This document shows, one piece after another, positions 26,989 through 36,557 of a stretch of 64,000 nt of DNA. Under the pieces are notes generated by a model that saw nothing but the letters and a program-made list of their open reading frames with translations, ran no database searches and was not told where the DNA came from. This DNA is from Jiella pelagia (lineage in GTDB: Bacteria; Pseudomonadota; Alphaproteobacteria; Rhizobiales; Rhizobiaceae). The position numbers and the translations under genes are program-made. Every line of letters begins with the position of its first letter. The first letter of the stretch is position 1. The stretch covers positions 999,501-1,063,500 of the forward strand of contig NZ_CP114029.1 in the NCBI RefSeq assembly GCF_026898155.1, written 5' to 3'.

Positions 26989-27876
26989 ATGACGATGCTC
27001 TTCGGCATTCCCCTCCCCGCCCTTCTCGGCCAGCTCCTGATCGGCTTCATCAACGGCTCGTTCTACGCGCTGCTGTCGCTCGGTCTGGCGGTGATCTTCG
27101 GCCTCCTCAGGGTGATCAACTTCGCCCATGGCGCCCAGTACATGCTCGGCGCCTTCACCGCCTATCTGCTGCTCTTTTACACCGGCCTCGGCTTCTGGCC
27201 GGCGCTGATCGTCGCGCCCCTGATGGTGGCGGCGATCTCGGCCCTGATCGAGCGCACCATGCTGTCGCGGCTCTACGATCTCGACCATCTCTACGGCCTG
27301 TTGTTCACCTTCGGCCTGGCTCTGATCATCGAGGGCACATTCCGCTGGTACTATGGCGCGGCGGGACAGCCCTATGCCGGGCCGGCGCTGCTTTCGGGCG
27401 GCACCAATCTCGGCTTCATGTTCCTGCCGAACTATCGCGGCTTCGTCGTCGTCGCCTCGATCGTCATCTGCCTCTCCGTCTGGCTGCTGATCGAGAAGAC
27501 CCGGCTCGGCGCCTATCTCAGGGCCGCCACCGAGAACCCGCAGCTCGTCCAGGCCTTCGGCGTCAACGTGCCGCTGCTCCTGACGCTGACCTACGCGCTC
27601 GGGGCCGGGCTCGCAGGTCTTGCCGGCGTCCTCGCCGCGCCGATCTACCAGGTCTCGCCGCTGATGGGCTCGAACCTCATCATCATCGTCTTCGCCGTGG
27701 TCGTCATCGGCGGCATGGGCTCGATCGGCGGGGCGATCGTCACCGGCTACGTGCTCGGCATTCTCGAGGGCCTGACCAAGGTGTTCTATCCGGAAGCCTC
27801 GAACATCGTCGTCTTCGTCATCATGGCGATCGTCCTGATGCTTCGGCCGGCCGGCCTGTTCGGCAAGGAGATCTGA
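26989..27876 (+). CDS. livH: Branched-chain amino acid-type ABC transporter permease LivH
   Basis: A 295-residue inner-membrane permease with about eight hydrophobic segments, starting LLGQLLIGFINGSFYALLSL. The family-specific VINFAHGAQYMLGA and the cytoplasmic ATPase-contact region near GAYLRAATENPQLVQAFGVN are present, and it ends RPAGLFGKEI. It forms the membrane channel with LivM, which starts 2 bases after its stop. Confidence 0.94.
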   Translation: MTMLFGIPLPALLGQLLIGFINGSFYALLSLGLAVIFGLLRVINFAHGAQYMLGAFTAYLLLFYTGLGFWPALIVAPLMVAAISALIERTMLSRLYDLDHLYGLLFTFGLALIIEGTFRWYYGAAGQPYAGPALLSGGTNLGFMFLPNYRGFVVVASIVICLSVWLLIEKTRLGAYLRAATENPQLVQAFGVNVPLLLTLTYALGAGLAGLAGVLAAPIYQVSPLMGSNLIIIVFAVVVIGGMGSIGGAIVTGYVLGILEGLTKVFYPEASNIVVFVIMAIVLMLRPAGLFGKEI

Positions 27877-27878
27877 CG

Positions 27879-28874
27879 ATGTCGAGCCTTACGCAAACCG
27901 GCGCCGCCGCATCCCCGGACGACAGCGTCAAGACCGGCCATGCCAGGCAGAGAAGCCTGTCTCGAATCGGCCTGGTGATCGCCGTCATCGCTGTTGCCGG
28001 GCTGATCGCGGCGCCCTTCTTCGTCTATCCGGTCTTCCTGATGACGGTGCTCTGCTTCGCGCTGTTCGCCACCGCCTTCAACCTTCTTCTCGGCTACGTC
28101 GGCCTGTTGTCCTTCGGCCATGCGGCTTTCTTCGGCGGCGCGGCCTATTTCGCCGCCCATGCCGCCAAGGTATGGGGCTTCGAGCCGCTCTCGGCGATCC
28201 TCGTCGGCGCCGTCGGTGCCGGCCTCATGGGCCTTGCCGTCGGCGCTCTCGCCATCCGCCGCCAGGGCATCTACTTCGCCATGGTGACGCTGGCCCTGTC
28301 GCAGATGATCTTCTTCATCTTCCTGCAGGCGCCCTTCACCCATGGCGAGGACGGCATCCAGGGCGTGCCGCGCGGCCATCTCCTCGGCCTTATCGACCTC
28401 AACCAGCCGCTCAACATCTACTATTTCGTGCTCGCCATCTTCCTGTTCGGCTTCTTCGCCGTCTGGCGGATCGTCAACTCGCCCTTCGGCCATGTGCTCC
28501 AGGCAATCCGCGAGAACGAGAACCGGGCGATCTCCCTCGGTTACCGGGTGGATCGCTACAAGCTCGCCGCCTTCGTCATGTCGGCAACGATCGCCGGCCT
28601 TGCCGGCGCGATGAAGGCGATCGTCCTGCAGATCGCGACACTCACCGACGTCGCCTGGCAGATGTCCGGGGAGGTGGTGCTGATGACGCTGCTCGGCGGC
28701 ATGGGCACCATTTTTGGCCCGTCGCTCGGCGCAGCGGTGGTGGTGACGATGCAGAACTATTTCGCCACGTCCGACGTGCCGGTCACGGTGATCATCGGCG
28801 TCGTCTTCGTGCTCTGCGTCCTGTTGTTCCGCCGCGGCATCGTCGGCGAGGCGATCCGCCTGATGAAGCGGTAG
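27879..28874 (+). CDS. livM: Branched-chain amino acid-type ABC transporter permease LivM
   Basis: A 331-residue permease with an N-terminal polar stretch of about 30 residues, then LVIAVIAVAGLIAAPFFVYP and further membrane segments. Family landmarks are NLLLGYVGLLSFGHAAFFGG, GHVLQAIRENENRAISLGY (ATPase-contact loop) and GGMGTIFGPSLGA. It is the last gene of the livJJ'GFHM operon. The 283 bases that follow contain only a candidate promoter for the T6SS module. Confidence 0.93.
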   Translation: MSSLTQTGAAASPDDSVKTGHARQRSLSRIGLVIAVIAVAGLIAAPFFVYPVFLMTVLCFALFATAFNLLLGYVGLLSFGHAAFFGGAAYFAAHAAKVWGFEPLSAILVGAVGAGLMGLAVGALAIRRQGIYFAMVTLALSQMIFFIFLQAPFTHGEDGIQGVPRGHLLGLIDLNQPLNIYYFVLAIFLFGFFAVWRIVNSPFGHVLQAIRENENRAISLGYRVDRYKLAAFVMSATIAGLAGAMKAIVLQIATLTDVAWQMSGEVVLMTLLGGMGTIFGPSLGAAVVVTMQNYFATSDVPVTVIIGVVFVLCVLLFRRGIVGEAIRLMKR

Positions 28875-29019
28875 TCGATCGTCCGACGATGCCTTGAGCT
28901 TCTGACGAATTCGGCGGCTTCGTCATCGACGCGCCCCGACGCTGCGGCAGGACGGCCGGCGATGCCCACGCGCAATCGCTCGCAATGCGAGTAATGAACC
29001 TCTTCTTCATATATAGGTT

Positions 29020-29047
29020 GTTGACCCGCCTGCTTCTTTGCTAGGTT
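29020..29047 (+). promoter_or_regulatory. Candidate sigma-70 promoter upstream of vgrG
   Basis: TTGACC (29020-29025) and TAGGTT (29042-29047) are spaced by 16 bases, 111 bases before the vgrG start. They lie within an AT-rich patch (ATATATAGG) that contrasts with the GC-rich surroundings. The -10 match is weak. Confidence 0.3.
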
Positions 29048-29157
29048 GCATCGGCTCGGCCTGCGTTCAGGAAGATCCCTGCCCGGATTTCCCAGCGGGC
29101 GCGGCGCAGGCGGCATTCTGGCGATCCCTCGGCACGAAAAGGGGCGACACGGGTTCG

Positions 29158-30960
29158 ATGAGCGGATCGCTTCTGCAACAGACACGCATCGGCGAGTTGA
29201 CGACGCCGTTCGGCACGAACGTTCTGGTTCTGCACCGGCTGACCGGCTCGGAAGCGATCAGCGAGAATTTCGAGCTGCGGGTCGACGCCTTGTCGAAACA
29301 GCCCGATCTCGATTTTTCCGCAGCGATCGGTGAACATGCGACCGTCCGCCTCAACACGATTAACGACAGCGTCCGCTTCTTCGATGGCATCCTGACGGGC
29401 GCCGAATGGCTCGGCGCGGAAGAAGGCGCCTATCGCTACCAGCTGACGCTCAGACCCTGGTTCGAACTTCTCGGCCACCGGGTCGACCGACTGATCTTTC
29501 ACGAAATGACGGCGCCCGACATCGTCTCGAAGGTGTTTTCCTCCCATGGCGGCCTCGCTCGCTTCGAAAAGCGCCTGACCCGCTCCTATCCGACGCTGGA
29601 ATACACGGTGCAGTTCGAGGAGAGCGATCTCGATTTCTGCCGCCGGCTGATGGAAGCGCACGGGATCGCGTATTATTTCAAGCACGCACCGGGCGAGCAC
29701 ACGCTGGTCATGGTCGACGGCATTTCCGGCTACGACCCCGTGCCGGGCGCCGTCAGGAACTATTATCCGCTCGACCGCCAGTATCGCCGCTCCGAGGAGC
29801 ACCTGTCGCGCGTCGTCGCCGGCCGGCGCTTCACCCACGGCAAGACCACGCTCAACGACTACGACTTCAAGAAGCCTTCCGCCGACCTCAAATCGGAGCG
29901 CCGCGGCGATAACGATTTTGCCCATGGCGATCTCGAGGTCTACCGCTTCCCCGGCCACTACGTCGAGCGCGGCGCCGGCGAGGAGCATGCCCGCGCGCGG
30001 ATCGAGGCGACGCGCAGCCTCGACCGCCAGGTGACCGCGGAGGGCGACTGCATGAGCCTTTCACCCGGCCACCTCGTCACCCTCGCCAACCACCCGACAG
30101 ACTCGATCAACCGGGAATATCTGGCCCTTTCCGCCAGCCACCACTACCGCGCCGAGGACTATATCAGCGGCGCCTCTGGCGACGAGGATTCCTACCAAGG
30201 CGTCTACACCCTTCTTCCCACCGACATCCCCTTCGTGCCGCTTGCCACGACGCCGCGGCCGAAGGCGCCGGGGCCCCAGACGGCGAAGGTTGTCGGAGAA
30301 GGCGAGATCGACTGCGACGAGCACGGCCGCATCCTGGTGCGCTACCACTGGGACCGCAAGGGCGACCAGTCGATGCGCTGCCGCGTCGCCCAGCTCTGGG
30401 CCGGCAAGGGCTTCGGCGCCATCTTCATTCCCCGGGTGGGCATGGAGGTGATCGTCGAGTTTCTCGACGGCGATCCGGACCGGCCGCTGGTCACCGGCTG
30501 CGTCTACAATGGCGAGAACGCGCCGCCCTACCCGCTCGACGACGAGAAGACCGTCGCCGGGTGGAAATCCAACTCGACGGTCGGCGGCGGCGGCTACAAC
30601 GAATTCGTCTTCGACGACACCAAGGGCGACGAACTCGTCCGCCTTCACGCCCAGCACGATCTCGAGGCAAAGGTCCTGAACGACGAGCGCCGCGCGGTGC
30701 TGAACGACCGGTCGAGCGACATCTCCCGCGACGATACCCTCGATATTGGCCGCGACCTCACCGTCACCGCCGGCCGGCGGATCACGCTGCGGGTCGGGGC
30801 GAGTTCCATCGCCATGGACGGCCAGTCGATCACCATCCAGTCGCCCAACGTCGAGATCAGGGCCTCGCAGGAATTCACTTCGCAGGCGGGCCTGAATTCG
30901 GAGCACCAGGCCGGCGTGACCATGGACATCAAGGGCGCCCTTGTGAAGATCAACACATGA
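29158..30960 (+). CDS. vgrG: Type VI secretion system tip protein VgrG
   Basis: A 600-residue spike protein. Residues about 10-330 form the gp27/Phage_GPD-like base (LLQQTRIGELTTPFGTNVLV through YLALSASHHY). About 380-470 is the gp5-type OB fold (DEHGRILVRYHWDRKGDQSM, then LWAGKGFGAIFIPRVGMEV). The C-terminal beta-helix contains repeated D/N-rich strands (DISRDDTLDIGRDLTVTAG) and ends GALVKINT, with no extra toxin domain, so it is a non-evolved VgrG. ATG 29158 is selected; the in-frame sequence upstream is not VgrG-like. The stop overlaps the next start (ATGA). No PAAR, effector or core Tss genes are in the window. Confidence 0.95.
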   Translation: MSGSLLQQTRIGELTTPFGTNVLVLHRLTGSEAISENFELRVDALSKQPDLDFSAAIGEHATVRLNTINDSVRFFDGILTGAEWLGAEEGAYRYQLTLRPWFELLGHRVDRLIFHEMTAPDIVSKVFSSHGGLARFEKRLTRSYPTLEYTVQFEESDLDFCRRLMEAHGIAYYFKHAPGEHTLVMVDGISGYDPVPGAVRNYYPLDRQYRRSEEHLSRVVAGRRFTHGKTTLNDYDFKKPSADLKSERRGDNDFAHGDLEVYRFPGHYVERGAGEEHARARIEATRSLDRQVTAEGDCMSLSPGHLVTLANHPTDSINREYLALSASHHYRAEDYISGASGDEDSYQGVYTLLPTDIPFVPLATTPRPKAPGPQTAKVVGEGEIDCDEHGRILVRYHWDRKGDQSMRCRVAQLWAGKGFGAIFIPRVGMEVIVEFLDGDPDRPLVTGCVYNGENAPPYPLDDEKTVAGWKSNSTVGGGGYNEFVFDDTKGDELVRLHAQHDLEAKVLNDERRAVLNDRSSDISRDDTLDIGRDLTVTAGRRITLRVGASSIAMDGQSITIQSPNVEIRASQEFTSQAGLNSEHQAGVTMDIKGALVKINT

Positions 30961-31613
30961 GCGAGCCCCGCCAGACGAGCCTTGCCCCGGACTGGGCCGG
31001 CGGCGTTGCGCCGCAGACGCCGCGTCCTGCGCTCGCGGTCCTCGCCCGCGAGGTCTTTTCGGCAAGTCCCGAGATCGGCGACGACATGCGGGCCCGGCCG
31101 GACGGCGAAACCAGCCCGCAGTTTCTCGCCCGGCTGACATCCTCCGCTACCCCGGAGGAAGCCCTGACCTTCTGCGCCTATCTGCTGCCGGCCGCAGCGG
31201 CCGTCGCCTGGGGTCATCGCTGCCTTGCTGCAAGGCCGGAGACGGGCGGGTCACGCGATGCCGGCCTGATCAAGCTGATCGCGGCATGGCTCGCCGAACC
31301 TTGGAACAGCCTGCAACGCGAGGATCTGCGCCGCGAGATCCTCGCCATCGCCCAGGCGTCGCGGCCTCGGAGCCCGGTCGTGTGGATCTCGCTCGGCCTC
31401 GGCTGGAGCTCGGGCAGCATCTCGGCGCCGGATCTGCCGGCCGTGTCGGCGCCTGCCTTCGCCACCCCTCGGGCAGTCAATGCCGGCATTCTCGGTCTCC
31501 TCGCACGGGTGGAAATCGCCGAACGCGCCGCGACGCTCGAGGAATTCGTCAGCTTCGCGCGGTGCATTGCGGCGGCGATCTTCGCCGGCGAAGACCTTCG
31601 ACCGCGGCGTTGA
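30957..31613 (+). CDS. DUF6931-like T6SS-associated protein
   Basis: A 218-residue soluble, helical protein. The segment ALTFCAYLLPAAAAVAWGHR, followed by a region rich in Trp/Ala (LIAAWLAEPWNSLQREDLRR), fits the DUF6931 family found next to VgrG and FHA genes in T6SS loci. The start overlaps the vgrG stop by four bases, so translation is coupled. The function is unproven; the position suggests an adaptor or chaperone for the spike. Confidence 0.68.
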   Translation: MSEPRQTSLAPDWAGGVAPQTPRPALAVLAREVFSASPEIGDDMRARPDGETSPQFLARLTSSATPEEALTFCAYLLPAAAAVAWGHRCLAARPETGGSRDAGLIKLIAAWLAEPWNSLQREDLRREILAIAQASRPRSPVVWISLGLGWSSGSISAPDLPAVSAPAFATPRAVNAGILGLLARVEIAERAATLEEFVSFARCIAAAIFAGEDLRPRR

Positions 31614-31629
31614 GAGGACTTGAAAGCGC

Positions 31630-33123
31630 ATGCGCATCGAACTCGCCATCGACAATCTCGACACGTTGGACAATGGCGGGCCGACGCGCTTTTCCGCCAC
31701 CGACCGCTCCTTCGAGATCGGCCGTGCGCCGCCGCGCGACTTCGTGCTACCCGATCCCGAACGCGTCATCTCCAGCCGCCATTGCGAGGTGCGGTTCGAA
31801 GACGGCGGCTTTCTCCTCGTCGACCATTCCACCAACGGCACCTTCGTCAACGGCTCGGACAGCCGCCTCGCCCGCCCGAAGCGGCTAGAGACCGGCGACC
31901 GCCTCCAGATCGGCCGCTACGTCCTGGTCGTCAGGATCGAGGAGGACGCCGGCGGCTGGGGCGAGCCCCTCTCGTTCCCCACCGCGGGCCGGCGCGGCGA
32001 ATCGCCCGGACCGGCCATGCGCGGCCAAGGCAAGCCGGCGCCCAATCCATGGGCTATCGACGAGCCGGTCGCCCCGCCGGTCGACATTCAACCGCCGCCG
32101 CGTCCCAACCCGCCGGCCTTCGAGGGCGAGATCTTCGATCTCGACACGCGCGATCCCCAGGCGAGACCGACGCGGCCCGGCGGTGCAGCTTCGCCGGATC
32201 GGTGGGACGGACCCGACCGCGATCCCTGGTCGCAGGATCGCGATGGGCCTCCGGAAAGACAGGCCGGCATCGGCGAAGAAATCTCCGGCAATGCCGGCTT
32301 TGATCCGCGCCATCGCCTCGGCGAAGAGGATGACGACCCGTTCGAGATCAACGAACCGGCGGCAGACCGCCTCCCCCCGCGCCAAGGTGTCGAAGCTGCC
32401 GGGGGCCCTGCGAGCGAGGCTCGACGGAGCTTTGCCATGGCACCGCCCGATCAGCGCACTATCGAGAGTCTGGAGCCGCCGCCCAGTCCTGCGACGGCAC
32501 AGAAAGCCGCTTTTGATCCGCCGGGCAGCTCTCGCTCCCGGGCCGAGGCAGAGCATCTCCTTTCGGTGATCGCCGAGGCGGCCGGCCTCGATCCCCGCAT
32601 TCTCGCCGGACGTCCGCCGGAGGAAGCGGCGCGGGAGATCGGCGCGCTCCTGTCCGTTTCCGCCAGGGGCGTCGGCGATCTCCTGAAGATGCGGGCGAAG
32701 GCCAAGACCCTCACCCGCAGCGCCGAGCGCACCACGATCGAAGTCGCCGGCAACAACGCGCTGAAATTCTCGCCGACGCCCGAGGCGGCCCTCGCCAGGA
32801 TGTTCGGCAGCGAGGGGCCCGGCTACCTGCCCGCGCAGGAGAGCTTCGAGGAGGCCTTCCGCGACCTCTCCGAGCACGAGCTGATCACCTTTGCCGCCAT
32901 GCAGAAGGCGCTGAAGCGGCTGATCGACGATCTGTCGCCCGAAGCCGTAATGGCGCGGGTGCCCGCCTCGGTCGTGCCCTTCTCCAGGAAAGCGCAGGCC
33001 TGGGACGTCTTCGTCAACCGCTGGGACGCCAAGACGGAACCCTTCGAGCACGGCATGCTCGACGTCTTCCTGCAATATTTCCGCGAGATCTACGACGACA
33101 GCGCCCGGGCGCGGCGACGCTGA
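31630..33123 (+). CDS. T6SS FHA-domain protein (TagH/Fha-like)
   Basis: A 497-residue protein. The N-terminal FHA domain (about 1-100) has the phosphothreonine-binding motifs EIGRAPPRDFVLPD, ISSRHCEVRF and STNGTFVNG. A long Pro/Arg/Asp-rich linker (about 110-290) follows. The C-terminal domain (about 300-497) contains ALKFSPTPEAALARMFG and PFEHGMLDVFLQYFREIYDD, characteristic of the T6SS FHA C-terminal family. It would act in threonine-phosphorylation control of T6SS assembly. It lies 16 bases after the DUF6931-like gene. No PpkA/PppA kinase or phosphatase is visible here. Confidence 0.88.
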   Translation: MRIELAIDNLDTLDNGGPTRFSATDRSFEIGRAPPRDFVLPDPERVISSRHCEVRFEDGGFLLVDHSTNGTFVNGSDSRLARPKRLETGDRLQIGRYVLVVRIEEDAGGWGEPLSFPTAGRRGESPGPAMRGQGKPAPNPWAIDEPVAPPVDIQPPPRPNPPAFEGEIFDLDTRDPQARPTRPGGAASPDRWDGPDRDPWSQDRDGPPERQAGIGEEISGNAGFDPRHRLGEEDDDPFEINEPAADRLPPRQGVEAAGGPASEARRSFAMAPPDQRTIESLEPPPSPATAQKAAFDPPGSSRSRAEAEHLLSVIAEAAGLDPRILAGRPPEEAAREIGALLSVSARGVGDLLKMRAKAKTLTRSAERTTIEVAGNNALKFSPTPEAALARMFGSEGPGYLPAQESFEEAFRDLSEHELITFAAMQKALKRLIDDLSPEAVMARVPASVVPFSRKAQAWDVFVNRWDAKTEPFEHGMLDVFLQYFREIYDDSARARRR

Positions 33124-33693
33124 GCGACCAGATTCGGCCAATTCATCTCGCCAACCACCCCGAGGATGATCCAGACCGAGTGATCGGACCTTCCGGCAAC
33201 CTCTTCCTCCGCGAGACTTCCGGCCTTGGCGATCCGATGTCGTGAGCGAAGCAGGCCGTTGCGACGGGCATGCCCTGTGCGACCTTCCGGCTCGTACTGG
33301 AGGGATCGAAGGCCGGCATATCCTCGATGCGACGGCGCTACCGCGGGCCGCATGACGATGAGATACGCGGCGGTCACAAAGCCGACTCCACGATGCGGAA
33401 AGCCTCGTCGCAGGCGTTGCATCGACATCGGCGAGGATCGGGAATGCCGCATCGGCAGTTCCGGGACGCCCCCCTGGCTCGCATGCGGCAGCCGTCGAGC
33501 CCACCGCCCTTCGCGAGCGCGACCATTGCCGGCGAAGTGCGCCGCATCCGGTCGAAGCCTCGGGGCAAGAGAAGAACTTGAGGAGGCCGAAGAAGGATTT
33601 CAGGCGCGGAACGTTGCGACGAAGACCGCAAGTGACGCATTGCGTGGACGGCCGCGAGCCGGTATGAGACCAGCCCACGGTCACCCGTGCCAT
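33124..33693. other. 570-bp region without a supported gene
   Basis: No start with a ribosome-binding site and no family-like frame on either strand; open frames here are short and Arg/Pro-rich, as expected for non-coding GC-rich DNA. It lies between the T6SS module and tRNA-Gln. I see no T-tract terminator. Confidence 0.4.
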
Positions 33694-33768
33694 TGGGGCG
33701 TCGCCAAGTGGTAAGGCAGCGGCTTTTGGTGCCGCCATTCGCAGGTTCGAATCCTGCCGCCCCAGCCA
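33694..33768 (+). tRNA. tRNA-Gln (anticodon TTG)
   Basis: A 75-nt cloverleaf including encoded CCA. The acceptor arms TGGGGCG (33694-33700) and CGCCCCA (33758-33764) pair fully. The anticodon stem GCGGC/GCCGC closes the loop TTTTGGT, giving TTG, and the T-arm has GGTTCGAATCC. The 225 bases that follow, up to hpaA, contain no gene. Confidence 0.96.
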
Positions 33769-33993
33769 TCGCCTATTCCCTCCGCAATTTCAATGATTTA
33801 TCAAAACGCCGCGCACCAGGTGTAGCAGTTTCGGGGGATGATCCACTTACGGATAGCTGGCTGCGGCATGTGCTGCTTGACCGCGGCAGTGGAGATGAAT
33901 TGTGGATGATCCGCTGTTGAGTCGAACCGGCATCCGCCTCCCCTCCTGACAGGAACCTGCCGGGATGCGCCCCCGTGCCGGCGCATCGCGGCT

Positions 33994-34896
33994 TTACGGG
34001 TCGGTCTTCTGCCGCGCCTCCTCGCGTCGCCACAACCCCGGCGGGCGGCCGACGCGCTTGGAAAAGAAGCGGGAGAAATAGGCCGGATCGCGAAAGCCGA
34101 TCTCATAGGCGATCTCCTCGACCGGGCGGATGGTGAAGAGAAGCAGACGTTTCGCTTCGAGCAGTCGGCGGTTCAGCGCCGCCTCCTTGATCGAATGGCC
34201 GAGGACCTGCCTGGCTGCCCGTTCCAGCTGATACCGTGTCGTATTCAGCTGCTCGACATAGTCCTCCACCGTCAGCTCCTCGCGATAATGCCGGTCGATC
34301 GCCGCCCGCAGGGCGCTGGCGAGCTTTACCACCGGCGTCAGATGATCGAGCTGGCGCGAATGGGAAAGGCGGGCGACATAGGTCAGCGCCGTCGCCAGGA
34401 GCAGCGGCATCAGCGTCTCGCCGATCCCGTCATTCGTCCGCTGCTCCTCAACGATAGCCGCGATGGTCACGTCGAGCCGCCGCCAAGCTGCCGGGTCCCC
34501 CGTCGCGGTAACGAAGTTCGGCAGGCCAAGCGGCAGCGTCGTCATCTCCGACAGCGAAGACAGCACCGCGTTGGAGACCGACACGACGACGGCGTCGGCA
34601 TCGGGCGCGATGGCAAAGCCATGCGCCACGCCGCTCGGGACGAAGCTGACCGCAGGCGCAGAAAAGTCCAAGGCCTCGCCGTCGATCCGATAGCGGCCGG
34701 AACCGCTCGTCCAATAGGTCAGCTGGCCCATCTGGCCATGGGTGTGGAGAGCCACCCGTCCGCGATGGAGGGCATTACGATCCCTCACATATTCGACATG
34801 GCAGAAGCCGACACCGAGATGCCGCGAAGGCTCTCCATAGATGAAGAAGTCCGGGATGTCGGCGTTTCGCCGATCCGGCTTGGCCGGCTTTGTCAT
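33994..34896 (-). CDS. hpaA: AraC-family regulator of 4-hydroxyphenylacetate hydroxylase (HpaA-like)
   Basis: A 300-residue regulator. The N-terminal cupin-like effector domain (HTHGQMGQLTYWTSGSGRYR, PSGVAHGF) precedes a C-terminal AraC double HTH (about 205-295), with YQLERAARQVLGHSIKEAAL and IAYEIGFRDPAYFSRFFSKR. The start at ATG 34896 lies at the expected distance from the N-terminal domain. It is divergent from hpaBC across a 93-bp gap, the arrangement seen for HpaA, which activates hpaBC in response to 4-hydroxyphenylacetate. The inducer is inferred from the neighbours. Confidence 0.85.
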   Translation of the reverse strand: MTKPAKPDRRNADIPDFFIYGEPSRHLGVGFCHVEYVRDRNALHRGRVALHTHGQMGQLTYWTSGSGRYRIDGEALDFSAPAVSFVPSGVAHGFAIAPDADAVVVSVSNAVLSSLSEMTTLPLGLPNFVTATGDPAAWRRLDVTIAAIVEEQRTNDGIGETLMPLLLATALTYVARLSHSRQLDHLTPVVKLASALRAAIDRHYREELTVEDYVEQLNTTRYQLERAARQVLGHSIKEAALNRRLLEAKRLLLFTIRPVEEIAYEIGFRDPAYFSRFFSKRVGRPPGLWRREEARQKTDP

Positions 34897-34989
34897 GAGG
34901 AAAAAGTACAAGTTTTTTGCCGCTTCTGTCCATGGGATCGCGACCGGCCCAAGTCTATATTTAACATGGTAATTTTCAGGGAGGACAGC

Positions 34990-36549
34990 ATGAACGCCGA
35001 AGATTTCCGCAAGGACAAGACCCGCCCCTTCACCGGTGCCGAATATCTGGAAAGCCTGCGCGACGGGCGCGAGGTCTATATCAACGGCGAACGGATCAAG
35101 GACGTCACCACCCATCCGGCGATGCGCAATTCAGCCCGCTCGCATGCAAGACTCTATGACGCGCTGCATGATCCGGCGACCAAGGACCGTCTGACATCGC
35201 CGACCGACACTGGCAATGGCGGCTACACCCACAAGTATTTCCGCGTCGCCCGTTCATCGGACGATCTCGTCGCCCAGCAGGGCGCGATCGCCGATTGGGC
35301 ACGGATGTCCTACGGCTGGATGGGCCGCACCGCTGATTACAAGGCGGCGCTGATGAACACCCTCGGCGCCAATGCCGACTGGTACGGCCCGTTCAAGGAC
35401 AATGCGCTGGCCTGGCACAAGCGCGCCCAGGAAGCCGCGCTGTTCATGAACCATGCGATCGTCAATCCGCCGATCGACCGCGACAAGCCGGCCGATCAGG
35501 TCAAGGACGTCTTTGTCCACATCACCAAGGAGACCGATGCCGGCATCTACGTGTCAGGTGCCAAGGTCGTCGCAACCTCATCGGCCCTCACCCACTACAA
35601 CTTCCTCGCCCAGAGTTCGGCGACGATCACCGAAGACCCGTCCTTGTCGGTGATGTTCATCGTCCCGATGAACGCGCCTGGCATCAAGATGTTCTGCCGC
35701 GTTTCCTACGAGGAGACGGCGAACCGGACGGCGGAGCCTTTCGACTACCCGCTCTCCTCGCGTTTCGACGAAAACGACGCGATCCTCGTGCTGGAGAACG
35801 TCTTCATTCCCTGGGAGGACGTCCTCGTTCTGCGGGACGCAACGAAGATCCTCTCCTTCCACCCGGCGTCCGGCTTCATGCACGGCTACTGCTTCCAGGG
35901 CTGCACACGCTTTGCGGTCAAACTCGACTTCCTCGCCGGGCTTCTGGCCAAGGCTCTCAGGGCCACCGGCGGCGCGGCATTCCGCGGCAATCAGGCGGCG
36001 CTCGGCGAGGTCATCGCGCTCAGGCACATGTTCTGGAGCTTCTCCCACGCCATGGCCCGCAACCCGATCGATTGGGCGAACGGGGCCAAGCTGCCCAACC
36101 TCGAGGCGGCGCTGTCCTACCGCACCTTCATGTCCGAGGCCTATCCACGGGTGATCGAGACGGTGCGCAAAGTGGTCGCCTCGGGCCTCATCTACCTGCC
36201 CTCCTCGGCCAAGGACTTCGGCAATCCCGAGATCGACAAGTATCTGTCGCAATATGTCCGTGGCTCCGGCGGCATGGGCCATATCGAGCGCATCAAGATC
36301 ATGAAGCTCCTGTGGGACGCCACCGGCACCGAATTCGGCGGCCGCCACGCGCTCTACGAGCTGAACTACGCCGGCGCGCCGGAAGAGGTTCGCCTGCAGG
36401 TCCTGAAGGGCGCCGAGCGCGGCGGCACCCTTCAAAAGATGGAAGACCTCGTCGATCGGTGCATGGCGGACTACGACGAGAACGGCTGGACGGGGGACAC
36501 CTGGCTGCCGCCGCTCGGCAGCCAGGCCCGTCTCAAGGCAGCCGAGTGA
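34990..36549 (+). CDS. hpaB: 4-hydroxyphenylacetate 3-monooxygenase, oxygenase component
   Basis: A 519-residue FADH2-dependent aromatic hydroxylase that adds a hydroxyl ortho to the phenol of 4-hydroxyphenylacetate to give homoprotocatechuate. It starts MNAEDFRKDKTRPFTGAEYL after GGGAGGAC. Family landmarks are RSSDDLVAQQGAIADWARMS, the flavin/substrate region YVSGAKVVATSSALTHYNF, and FIPWEDVLVLRDATK. Length and C-terminus (GTEFGGRHALYELNYAG) match HpaB. The flavin reductase HpaC follows after 8 bases. No homoprotocatechuate dioxygenase or lower-pathway genes are in the window, so the product is processed elsewhere. Confidence 0.94.
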   Translation: MNAEDFRKDKTRPFTGAEYLESLRDGREVYINGERIKDVTTHPAMRNSARSHARLYDALHDPATKDRLTSPTDTGNGGYTHKYFRVARSSDDLVAQQGAIADWARMSYGWMGRTADYKAALMNTLGANADWYGPFKDNALAWHKRAQEAALFMNHAIVNPPIDRDKPADQVKDVFVHITKETDAGIYVSGAKVVATSSALTHYNFLAQSSATITEDPSLSVMFIVPMNAPGIKMFCRVSYEETANRTAEPFDYPLSSRFDENDAILVLENVFIPWEDVLVLRDATKILSFHPASGFMHGYCFQGCTRFAVKLDFLAGLLAKALRATGGAAFRGNQAALGEVIALRHMFWSFSHAMARNPIDWANGAKLPNLEAALSYRTFMSEAYPRVIETVRKVVASGLIYLPSSAKDFGNPEIDKYLSQYVRGSGGMGHIERIKIMKLLWDATGTEFGGRHALYELNYAGAPEEVRLQVLKGAERGGTLQKMEDLVDRCMADYDENGWTGDTWLPPLGSQARLKAAE

Positions 36550-36557
36550 GGCGGGCC

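Noticed and set aside
31885-33738. Long open frame on the minus strand antisense to the FHA gene, and similar long antisense frames elsewhere (16-2100, 8417-8806, 17505-19355 plus)
   Set aside because: High-GC coding DNA leaves antisense and shifted frames open. These lack ribosome-binding sites and family similarity and are rich in Arg, Gly, His and Asp.
33694-33993. tRNA-Gln as an integration site for a genomic island
   Set aside because: No integrase and no direct repeat of the tRNA 3' end was found in the flanking sequence.
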